From assembly GCA_028281075.1 (NCBI GenBank), contig JANQKO010000614.1, positions 1 through 8,896 on the forward strand: a stretch of DNA of 8,896 bases. The letters run 5' to 3'. Shown piece by piece: positions 1-5,582 of this stretch (position 1 is the stretch's first letter; each line of letters starts with the position of its first letter). The translations under genes and the position numbers were made by a program. The notes under the pieces were generated by a model. The model worked only from the letters and a program-made list of their open reading frames with translations. It was not told the origin of the DNA and made no database searches. The DNA is from Alphaproteobacteria bacterium. GTDB lineage: Bacteria; Pseudomonadota; Alphaproteobacteria; GCA-2731375.

Positions 1-27
1 GCTTCACCGGCAAGCGCCGCGCCGGCG

Positions 28-57
28 GTCGGGTGCCCATGCATAGGGGCCCCCGAC
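28..57. repeat. Imperfect hairpin, 11-bp arms
   Basis: The arms GTCGGGTGCCC (28-38) and GGGCCCCCGAC (47-57) are reverse complements except for one T/C mismatch, around an 8-nt loop. There is no T-tract on either side, so it does not look like a standard intrinsic terminator. It could be the 3' end hairpin of a gene lying outside the window, or another palindromic repeat. Confidence 0.5.
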
Positions 58-154
58 CTGCGCCGAGGCGGGCGCCGCCGCTATGACCATGGCGGGAGAC
101 CGACGCCGATGCTGGGACACCGAAGACGTTGTCGTTCGACGGGCGGACAGGTCC

Positions 155-183
155 ATGGATGCCGGCCTCCGCCGGCATGACAA
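155..183. repeat. REP-like palindromic repeat
   Basis: ATGCCGGC (159-166) and GCCGGCAT (171-178) form a perfect 8-bp stem around CTCC, flanked by tggatg and gacaat. Read in frame on the plus strand it gives PWMPASAGMT, a phrase I recognise from spurious ORFs over a dispersed intergenic palindrome common in GC-rich proteobacteria. This is the only full copy in the window. The 11-mer GCCGGCATGAC from its right half recurs at 1071-1081, at the end of higA. Confidence 0.6.
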
Positions 184-412
184 TCGGGGGCGGGTCTTCG
201 GCGCTTTCCTCACGGCCGCGCGGACCGGCATGGCCGTGGTCCGGGATGAGTGACAAAACCGCCCGGACTGTCGCCCCGGTTACGAATGGAATAGCTAACG
301 ATTTGAATATTAAAGGCAGAGTTTTGGGTCAGGCGCCGAGAACCCCATCCGCAAAGGTGCCAATGGATCAAATTCTCCCGCCCGAAACTCCAGTCCACAG
401 CACCACAGAATA

Positions 413-462
413 TTAGAGTAAAATAATTTATGATTGACGTACATCGTCAAGGCCTATAGACT
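413..462 (+). promoter_or_regulatory. higBA promoter with AT-rich upstream element
   Basis: A -35 candidate TTGACG lies at 434-439. A 17-nt spacer leads to TAGACT (457-462); a 15-nt spacer leads to TATAGA (455-460). The stretch just upstream (413-433) is almost all A/T, like an UP element. Either -10 places transcription start at about 466-470, only 0-5 nt before the ATG at 471, so the mRNA would be leaderless or nearly so. This agrees with the lack of a Shine-Dalgarno before higB. Confidence 0.55.
434..450. promoter_or_regulatory. Palindromic operator, probable HigA site
   Basis: TTGACG and CGTCAA are perfect 6-bp inverted arms around TACAT. The left arm is the -35 hexamer itself, so a bound dimer would block RNA polymerase. 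HigA antitoxins characteristically bind a palindrome in their own promoter through an HTH domain. The assignment to this HigA is an inference from position and symmetry. Confidence 0.5.
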
Positions 463-470
463 AACAGCAG

Positions 471-755
471 ATGATTGCTAGTTATCGCGACAGAAAAACT
501 GAAAGCTTTGCGCGTGGTGAATTCGTCAGAGCGTTTCAGGGGTTCGCCAATCAGGCCGGGAAACGACTGGCAATTTTGGACGCCGCCACGTCGATCGAAG
601 ATCTTCGGGGCCTGCGCAGTAATCGCCTGGAAGCACTACGCGGCGACCGCCACGGCCAATACAGCATTCGCATCAACAGCCAATGGCGTATCTGTTTCGA
701 GTGGCCAGGCGGGGAACCCGGCCCAAGCAATGTCGAGATAGCCGACTACCACTGA
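471..755 (+). CDS. higB: HigB-type toxin, RelE/ParE superfamily
   Basis: A 94-residue protein recognisable as the toxin half of a higBA module: a ribosome-dependent mRNA endonuclease in known members, neutralised by HigA. Visible family features are the LAxLDAATSxEDLRGL segment (residues 33-48), RLEALRGDRHGQYSIRIN (52-69), the strand QWRICFEW (71-78) and the C-terminal VEIADYH. Length is typical (about 92-95 residues). The ATG at 471 keeps the usual MI-S-x-R-x-x start. There is no clear Shine-Dalgarno; the promoter sits so close that leaderless translation is likely. The toxin gene comes first and the antitoxin follows after 16 bp, the standard order for higBA. Composition is less GC-rich than the downstream chromosomal genes, consistent with acquisition. 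Family identity is confident; toxicity here is untested. Confidence 0.9.
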   Translation: MIASYRDRKTESFARGEFVRAFQGFANQAGKRLAILDAATSIEDLRGLRSNRLEALRGDRHGQYSIRINSQWRICFEWPGGEPGPSNVEIADYH

Positions 756-771
756 TGAAAGGCAGAGAACG

Positions 772-1080
772 ATGTTGCAACATGCCGTCCACCCTGGCGA
801 GGTCCTGAAGGACGAACTGGACGAGTTGGGCATTTCACCGACCGAGCTAGCGCGTCAGATCGATGTGCCTGCAAACCGAATGAGCCAGATCATCAATGGA
901 AAGCGCGCCATTACTGGCGATACGGCGCTCAGGCTTGGCCACTGGTTCAAGACGGACCCGCAATTCTGGATGAATCTCCAGGCGCAGTTCGAGCTTGTGG
1001 CCGCCCGGAAAGCTGCTGGCGAAAGCATCCGGGCGTTGCCGACACGTCCCGCCGACCCCGAAGCTCATGAGCCGGCATGA
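772..1080 (+). CDS. higA: HigA-type antitoxin, XRE-family HTH
   Basis: A 102-residue HigA/VapI-family antitoxin that would bind and neutralise the HigB encoded just upstream and repress the shared promoter. The N-terminal HPGEVLKDELDELGIS (residues 7-22) is the family signature. It is followed by an HTH at about 21-45 (PTELARQIDVPANRMSQIINGKRAIT) and by TALRLGHWFKTDPQFWMNLQAQFEL (51-75), also diagnostic. The start at 772 has a usable ribosome site (AAAGG, 758-762, nine bases away). The proline/glutamate-rich tail (about 90-102) is less conserved, and its last codons and stop are made of GCCGGCATGA, which matches the right half of the REP-like repeat at 171-180. Transcription is expected to be bicistronic from the promoter before higB. 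Confidence 0.93.
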   Translation: MLQHAVHPGEVLKDELDELGISPTELARQIDVPANRMSQIINGKRAITGDTALRLGHWFKTDPQFWMNLQAQFELVAARKAAGESIRALPTRPADPEAHEPA

Positions 1081-1135
1081 CGAAGGTCAGATGCGATAGC
1101 CCCCGTCGTCACCTCCCCGTTCGCAGACATCGTCA

Positions 1136-1161
1136 GCGCATTGGTCGCCCGAACCAAGCGC
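1136..1161. repeat. Hairpin between convergent genes
   Basis: GCGC-A-TTGGT (1136-1145) pairs with ACCAA-GCGC (1153-1161), giving a 9-bp stem with a single bulged A and a 7-nt loop. It lies in the 97-bp gap where higA (+) and the peroxidase/DUF1330 frame (-) converge. It could help end transcription from both sides, but neither side has a T-tract, so a classical intrinsic terminator is not supported. Confidence 0.35.
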
Positions 1162-1177
1162 GTTCCGCTCGGGTCCC

Positions 1178-1474
1178 TCAGAAGGCGCCGTCGACGAGCA
1201 GGATATCGGCCTTGGAGCCGGTGTTGCGGCGTTCGATGAAGGGCTGGTAGTCGGGATCGCTGTACCAGGCGCGCGCCGCCGCCATGTCGGGAAACTCGAT
1301 GACGACCAGCGCGTCGGGCACGGTCGGCGTGCCCTCCAGCGCCTCGGTGCCGCCGGCGAAGGCCAGATAGCGGCCGCCGTGCCTTTCGATCAGCTTCGCG
1401 ACCTCGGCGCCGTAGTTGCCTTCCGACCATGACTGGTCCCAGACCGTGAAATAGCCGATCGCGTAAGCCGTCAT
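1178..1474 (-). CDS. DUF1330 protein, possible independent internal start
   Basis: The last 98 residues of the peroxidase frame form a whole DUF1330 protein by themselves. It starts MTAYAIGYFTV, then has IERHGGRYLAFAGGTEALEG (29-48), VVIEFPDMAAARAWYSDPDYQP (57-78) and ends ADILLVDGAF, covering the small ferredoxin-like fold from start to finish. The ATG at 1474 has a strong Shine-Dalgarno, GGGAGG, five bases upstream, better than any candidate start of the peroxidase. In another frame, a TGA overlaps this ATG as ATGA, the classic arrangement for translationally coupled genes. It may therefore be made as a separate cytoplasmic protein. Function of the family is not established. Confidence 0.6.
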   Translation of the reverse strand: MTAYAIGYFTVWDQSWSEGNYGAEVAKLIERHGGRYLAFAGGTEALEGTPTVPDALVVIEFPDMAAARAWYSDPDYQPFIERRNTGSKADILLVDGAF

Positions 1475-3280
1475 CGCCGCCTCCCAATTCGTTGCCGTCG
1501 GCATGATCGGCCATTGCCCACGCCGGCGCAATCGCGGCTGCCGGCGGCATCGAAGAGCGGCCGAGATCAGCAGCGCGAGCGGGAACAGCGACCAGCCGGG
1601 CGGCGCCGGCACCGCCGTCGCCGCGAAGGTGAAAAACACCCTGTCCTGGATGTCGTCGGCGCCGGTGTTCCAGCGGATCAGGTCCGCCAGCGTCAGCGAG
1701 TCGAGCCAGGCGATGGTCCCGGGATCGAACCGGCCGCCGGCATACCAGAAGGGGTCGCCGTCTCTCAGCGCCTCGAACTGCGCCGTGAGGACGTCGTGCA
1801 GCAACTCACCGACGATGCCGTCGCCGAACGGGTCCTCGGCCAGCGCGCCGACCCAGAAGTCGATGCCGTCCGGGTTGATGACGCCGTTTTCGGCATAGGC
1901 ATCGACGACATGCGCCGGGATCGGCAGGTCCGTGGCGCCGGGCGCGTCGAGCCCGAGCAGCAGCCGGGCCTGTTCGTAGCTGGGCAGGCCGTGGTCGCGG
2001 CCGCGCTGGATGTTGAGCGCGAACAGGTCGACCAGGATCGCCTGGCCCGGCCCGGTGATCAGGTTGTCGCGGACCGCGTCGACCACCTGGTTGTCGATAG
2101 CCTGCGCATAGCGGCCCGCCAGGCCCCGGAACACGGCATCGACGCCGGCATCGCGCAGGCAGGCCGGGTTGAAGAAACAGTCGCCGAGCGGGCGCAGTTC
2201 GGTCGAGCCGTCGGCGAACGTGAACTGGAAGGCGTTCGAGAGCTGGGTATGGCCGAACCGGAACGCGGCGGTCGAAAACGTGTTGCCGATGGACGGGTCG
2301 ACGTCGTCACGATACCCGGCATAGTCCGACAGCGCGCCGGCGCCCAGCACCGTCGGCAGATATTCGTTGACGGTGATGGCCTGGACCTGGGCGGCGACGA
2401 TCTCGCGGGCGCGGTGGTAGACCTGATCGCCCGAGAGGCCGGGCGCGTCCGCCTTGATGGCGTCGGCCAGCCGGTTGTGCTCGCGCAGGAACAGCGTGTG
2501 CAGCGCCGTCAGCGCCGGATTTTCGTTCGCGCGCGCGTCGCCGGCGACGAACTGGCCGGACGGATCGATGGGCAGCATGTCGCCGGCCGAGATACGCAGC
2601 CTGCCCGAGCCGTCATTCGCCCGCAGCGCGCCCGCCTGCGCCGCGTCGGAGCCATAGACGAACGAGGCGTCGATCCAGCTCGTGATCTGGTTGATCTGCT
2701 GCCGGGGCGTCGAGCCGCCCGTCGCCGGGTCGAACCGCGAGCGCGCGAAGGGGATAGCGCCGGCGGCGCCGACGCTGTCGCCCGGCGGGATCGGGATGTC
2801 GAAGGATTCCGGCGCCAGGGTCGGCGGCTGGGTCAGGTTGGTGTCGTGTGCCAGCATCTGCCCGAAGGCCCAGACCATGTCGCTCAGGCCGCGCGTGTTC
2901 GCCAGCGGCGCCGACTGGGCGCCGAGCCGGTTGCTGAGCTGGCGCGGGTTCGGCCGCGCGTCGCCGGCCGGACTGGCGGTCCCATCGCCATAGTCGGCCG
3001 GCAGCCGTCGGCGGAGTTGCGTGCCCGCCCGGCCATAGTCCGGATCGGCCGCCGCCGCGTAAGCGCCGTCGAACGACCGGAAATCGCCGAAGATGTCGAA
3101 GCTGTCGGGGAAGGCCGTAATCGCCTTGGCCTGAACCAGCGCGGGCAGTGCGCAAACGGCCACGGCCGGTCCGAATCCGGTTCGGATCGCGCGACCGCAT
3201 CGTCGCAGAAACTTGCGATGCCGGCGCATGGCCCCCACGGCGACTATCATCCGCCGCGTGATCGCGGACGGATCGATCAT
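1178..3280 (-). CDS. Animal-type haem peroxidase fused to DUF1330
   Basis: A 700-residue frame (from ATG 3280). Residues ~18-51 look like a secretion signal: a basic MRRHRKFLRR stretch, a short hydrophobic stretch, then a possible cleavage after LVQA. Residues ~60-545 are a cyclooxygenase/myeloperoxidase-type peroxidase: distal His145 with Ca-ligand Asp146 (GQMLAHDTNL), the Ca-loop DASFVYGS (204-211), Arg250 and Glu253 (GDARANEN) before LREHNRLA, proximal His344 (FRFGHT), and NIQRGRDHGLPSY. Such enzymes oxidise halides or organic substrates with H2O2. Residues ~557-587 resemble a PEP-CTERM sorting tail: VPAPPGW, a hydrophobic stretch, then RCRRQPRLRRR. The frame then continues 15 codons into a complete DUF1330 domain (603-700). 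A tail of this kind is normally terminal, so this is either a true fusion or a lost stop. The start is uncertain: TTG 3289, ATG 3250 and ATG 3229 are alternatives, none with a good Shine-Dalgarno; 3229 gives the cleanest signal peptide. Confidence 0.82.
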   Translation of the reverse strand: MIDPSAITRRMIVAVGAMRRHRKFLRRCGRAIRTGFGPAVAVCALPALVQAKAITAFPDSFDIFGDFRSFDGAYAAAADPDYGRAGTQLRRRLPADYGDGTASPAGDARPNPRQLSNRLGAQSAPLANTRGLSDMVWAFGQMLAHDTNLTQPPTLAPESFDIPIPPGDSVGAAGAIPFARSRFDPATGGSTPRQQINQITSWIDASFVYGSDAAQAGALRANDGSGRLRISAGDMLPIDPSGQFVAGDARANENPALTALHTLFLREHNRLADAIKADAPGLSGDQVYHRAREIVAAQVQAITVNEYLPTVLGAGALSDYAGYRDDVDPSIGNTFSTAAFRFGHTQLSNAFQFTFADGSTELRPLGDCFFNPACLRDAGVDAVFRGLAGRYAQAIDNQVVDAVRDNLITGPGQAILVDLFALNIQRGRDHGLPSYEQARLLLGLDAPGATDLPIPAHVVDAYAENGVINPDGIDFWVGALAEDPFGDGIVGELLHDVLTAQFEALRDGDPFWYAGGRFDPGTIAWLDSLTLADLIRWNTGADDIQDRVFFTFAATAVPAPPGWSLFPLALLISAALRCRRQPRLRRRGQWPIMPTATNWEAAMTAYAIGYFTVWDQSWSEGNYGAEVAKLIERHGGRYLAFAGGTEALEGTPTVPDALVVIEFPDMAAARAWYSDPDYQPFIERRNTGSKADILLVDGAF
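1520..1612 (-). other. PEP-CTERM-like sorting tail, now internal
   Basis: This 31-codon segment has the three parts of an exosortase recognition tail: a proline motif VPAPP, a hydrophobic helix (WSLFPLALLISAAL) and an arginine cluster (RCRRQPRLRRR). In known proteins, exosortase/EpsH-type enzymes process such tails at the C-terminus. VPAPP is a variant of the usual VPEP/VPLPA, so the match is by pattern only. No exosortase gene is in this window. Confidence 0.55.
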
Positions 3281-3289
3281 CCCTAGCAA

Positions 3290-3351
3290 GCGGGGGTTGG
3301 GGGCACATCCCCCATTTGGGGGTCAGGCCACAGGCACAGCCTCGCGACCGG
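3290..3351 (-). promoter_or_regulatory. Spacer with competing G5/C5 tracts
   Basis: In the 62-bp gap between gshA and the peroxidase, the plus strand has three G5 tracts (3292-3296, 3299-3303, 3318-3322) and one C5 tract (3309-3313). On the minus-strand mRNA this becomes three C5 runs that can pair with a single G5 run, giving mutually exclusive short hairpins immediately upstream of the peroxidase start. No T-tract follows. It may be an attenuation or mRNA-processing element, or simply a local GC-rich sequence. Confidence 0.3.
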
Positions 3352-4716
3352 TCAGTAGGCGCATTCCGTGAACATCGGATCGACCGAGCCCTGCCAGCGG
3401 CCATGGAAGCGTTCCAGAAGCTCCTCGGCCGGCGTCGTGCCCCGGTCGACGATGAGCTGCAGCGCCTCGAGATACTCGGTTTCGTCCGGCGCGGACGTGC
3501 CCTGGCGTGCCCGCGCCTTGAGGCCGGCTTCGGCGATGGCGATGACCTCGGCGGCGATCTCGCGCACGGTCCTGTTGCCGAACCGGGTCGCCAGCGCCGT
3601 GCGCGGCACCTCGTTGCGGAGCGTCTCGCGCTCGTCGGCCGTCCAGTCCCTGACCAGATCCCAGGCCGCGTCCAGCGCCGAACCGTCGTAGAGCAGCCCG
3701 ACCCAGAGCGCCGGCAGGGCACAGAGCCGCGCCCAGGGCCCGCCGTCGGCGCCGCGCATCTCCAGGAACCGCTTCATGCGGACCTCGGGGAACAGGGTCG
3801 TCAGATGGTCTTCCCAGTCGCGGATCGTCGGCCGCTCGCCGGGCAGCGCCGGCAGCTCGCCGTCCATGAACGACCGGAAGGACTGGCCGGTGGCGTCGAT
3901 ATACCTGCCGCCGCGGTAGACGAAATACATCGGCACGTCGAGCGCGTGCTCGGCATAGGCCTCGAAGCCGAAGCCGTCCTCGAACACGAACGGCAGCATG
4001 CCGGTGCGGTCGGGATCGGTGTCGGTCCAGACATGGCTGCGGAAGCTGAGGAAGCCGTTCGGCCGGCCCTCGGTGAAGGGCGAGTTCGCGAACAGCGCCG
4101 TGGCGATCGGCTGCAGCGCCAAGCCGACGCGGAACTTCTTCACCATGTCGGCCTCGGACGCGAAGTCCAGGTTCACCTGCACCGTGCAGGAGCGGAACAT
4201 CATGTCGAGCCCCAGAGCGCCTCGGGTCGGCATGTAGCGGCGCATCAGGCCATAGCGGCCCTTCGGCATCAGCGGCATGTCGGCGCGCGCCCATTTCGGA
4301 TTGAAGCCGAGGCCGATGAAGCCGGCGCCGATCTCGCCGGCGACGTCCTTGACCTGGGCGAGATGCGTGTGCACCTCGTCGCAGGTCTGGTGCAGGGTCT
4401 CGAGCGCCGCGCCCGACAGCTCGAACTGGCCGCCCGGCTCCAACGACACCGAGGCGCCGTCCATGCTCAGCGCGATGACGTTGTCGCCTTCCATGACTGG
4501 CTGCCAACCGAACCGCCGCAGGCCGTCCAGCATGGCCCGGATGCCGCGGTCCCCGGCATACTCCAGCGGCCGGAAATCCTCGAGGTGATAGCCGAATTTC
4601 TCGTGCTCGGTGCCGATACGCCACTGGGACGCGGGCTTGCAGCCGCGCGCCAGATACTCGACGAGCGCTTGCTGGTTCGCGACCGGGGCATCCGGCGCCT
4701 GCGACGGACCTGACAT
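3352..4716 (-). CDS. gshA: Glutamate-cysteine ligase
   Basis: A 454-residue enzyme that joins glutamate and cysteine using ATP, the first and usually limiting step of glutathione synthesis in the cytoplasm. It belongs to the plant/alphaproteobacterial GCL group rather than the E. coli group. Visible signatures are WRIGTEHEKFGY (residues 32-43), SLEPGGQFELSG (91-102), MMFRSCTVQVNLDF (172-185), LQPIATALFANSPFTEG (201-217), SHVWTDTDPDRTGMLPFVF (227-245), LDVPMYFVYR (259-268) and RFLEMRGADGG (316-326), ending FTECAY. Length is normal for the group (about 450-460). The ATG at 4716 has no obvious Shine-Dalgarno. It follows rsmE by 89 bp on the same strand and probably shares a transcript with it. 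No frameshift or missing motif is seen. Confidence 0.96.
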   Translation of the reverse strand: MSGPSQAPDAPVANQQALVEYLARGCKPASQWRIGTEHEKFGYHLEDFRPLEYAGDRGIRAMLDGLRRFGWQPVMEGDNVIALSMDGASVSLEPGGQFELSGAALETLHQTCDEVHTHLAQVKDVAGEIGAGFIGLGFNPKWARADMPLMPKGRYGLMRRYMPTRGALGLDMMFRSCTVQVNLDFASEADMVKKFRVGLALQPIATALFANSPFTEGRPNGFLSFRSHVWTDTDPDRTGMLPFVFEDGFGFEAYAEHALDVPMYFVYRGGRYIDATGQSFRSFMDGELPALPGERPTIRDWEDHLTTLFPEVRMKRFLEMRGADGGPWARLCALPALWVGLLYDGSALDAAWDLVRDWTADERETLRNEVPRTALATRFGNRTVREIAAEVIAIAEAGLKARARQGTSAPDETEYLEALQLIVDRGTTPAEELLERFHGRWQGSVDPMFTECAY

Positions 4717-4805
4717 CGGGATCGCTTAGCGGAACCGCCCGTGAGATGCAAGCCCTTGGCACGCATGGCAAATATGCGCCGACCGCCGGCGTTTCGGGGT
4801 CGCCG

Positions 4806-5543
4806 CTAACGGCCGTCGCCGAGGATGCCCTGCCACAGGGCGAGCGCCGCCAGCGCGGCCGTCTCGGCGCGCAGGACGCGCGGCCCCAGACTAACCGGCG
4901 TGACGAAGGCCTTGCCGCGCAGCCAATCGCGTTCGCCGGCGTCGAAACCGCCTTCCGGCCCGGTCAGAACCGCCCAGTCGCTTGCCGGCGCCCTGGCGAG
5001 CGCCGCCGGCGCCGGCGGCGCCGCGCCGGCCGTGTCGCAGAACAGCAGCCGGCGTCCCGCCGGCCAGGCATCGACCAGGTCCGACAGCGCCGCCGGTGCG
5101 CGCGCCTCGGGCACGGTCAGGCGGCCGCACTGCTCGGCGGCCTCGACGGCGTTGGCGCGGACGCGGTCGAGGTTGACCCGACCGGCGACCGTGCGCCGGG
5201 TCGTGACCGGTTGCAGCACCGCGACCCCCAGTTCGGTCGCCTTCTGGATCAGGAAATCGGTGCCGGCGCGCTTGACCGGGGCGAACAGCAGCCAGAGGTC
5301 GGGTTCGGCGGACTGCGGCCGCAACAGCCCGACGGGCCGGATGACGCAATCGCGCCTGCCGACGGTATCGATCACCGCGCGCCATTCGCCATCCCGGCCG
5401 TTGAACACCGCAATCTCGTCGCCCGGCGCGCAACGCATGACATGGCTCAGGTAATGCGCCGCATTGCCGCCGACCGAAAGCCGTGCGCCGGCCACCAGGT
5501 CATCACCGACATGGAGACGGATTTTCGGGCGGGCTGGCGACAT
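4806..5543 (-). CDS. rsmE: 16S rRNA m3U1498 methyltransferase RsmE
   Basis: A 245-residue SPOUT (trefoil-knot) methyltransferase that uses S-adenosylmethionine to methylate N3 of U1498 in 16S rRNA. An N-terminal PUA-like part holds AAHYLSHVMRCAPGDEIAVFNG (residues 28-49). The catalytic half has FAPVKRAGTDFLIQKATELGV (87-107), NAVEAAEQCGR (131-141), then the knot motifs LTGPEGGF (193-200) and SLGPRVLRAETAA (218-230), which bind the cofactor. Length is typical. Residues about 172-187 form an Ala/Pro-rich linker encoded by a near-palindromic GC repeat. The ATG at 5543 shows no Shine-Dalgarno and lies 39 bp from the divergent ubiA start. gshA follows on the same strand, a likely operon partner. 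Confidence 0.95.
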   Translation of the reverse strand: MSPARPKIRLHVGDDLVAGARLSVGGNAAHYLSHVMRCAPGDEIAVFNGRDGEWRAVIDTVGRRDCVIRPVGLLRPQSAEPDLWLLFAPVKRAGTDFLIQKATELGVAVLQPVTTRRTVAGRVNLDRVRANAVEAAEQCGRLTVPEARAPAALSDLVDAWPAGRRLLFCDTAGAAPPAPAALARAPASDWAVLTGPEGGFDAGERDWLRGKAFVTPVSLGPRVLRAETAALAALALWQGILGDGR

Positions 5544-5545
5544 GC

Positions 5546-5574
5546 TTGTACGGTCCCGGTGAAGACGCTATGAG
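5546..5574 (+). promoter_or_regulatory. Possible ubiA promoter in the 39-bp divergent gap
   Basis: TTGTAC (5546-5551) and TATGAG (5569-5574) are spaced by exactly 17 nt. They match consensus at 3/6 and 4/6 positions. Transcription would begin near 5580, only a few bases before the ubiA ATG at 5583. Evidence is weak, but neither ubiA nor rsmE has a visible Shine-Dalgarno, which fits very short leaders on both sides. Confidence 0.25.
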
Positions 5575-5582
5575 CCTAACCC

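Larger units (their letters stand above)
1..470. other. Gene-poor region upstream of higBA
   Basis: No open frame here looks like a real protein. The frames that exist on both strands are arginine/alanine-rich or run through the palindromic repeat at 155-183. The first ~250 bases are very GC-rich and carry two hairpin-forming sequences. From about 285 to 465 the composition changes to clearly AT-richer DNA (for example gaatattaaag near 304-314 and aaaataattta near 420-430), which continues into the higBA promoter. The composition break suggests that the left end of an acquired segment lies somewhere between the REP-like repeat and the promoter. I see no tRNA, integrase or insertion-sequence remnant. 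Confidence 0.6.

Noticed and set aside
129..416. 95-codon plus-strand frame containing PWMPASAGMT
   Set aside because: The phrase is the translation of a REP-like palindrome, not a protein motif; the rest has no similarity I recognise.
1136..1161. Intrinsic terminator for higBA
   Set aside because: A stem exists but no T-tract follows on either strand, so I list it only as a hairpin.
1514..3286. 590-codon plus-strand frame opposite the peroxidase
   Set aside because: It is rich in Arg, Gly, Val and Ala with no recognisable domain, and the opposite strand encodes clear peroxidase motifs. It is an antisense shadow of high-GC codon use.
3316..4713. 465-codon plus-strand frame opposite gshA
   Set aside because: Low-complexity Arg/Ala/His composition and complete overlap with a fully recognisable gshA; a shadow frame.
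3323..4771. 482-codon minus-strand frame overlapping gshA in another frame
   Set aside because: It shares the strand but not the frame of gshA, is arginine-rich and has no family features.
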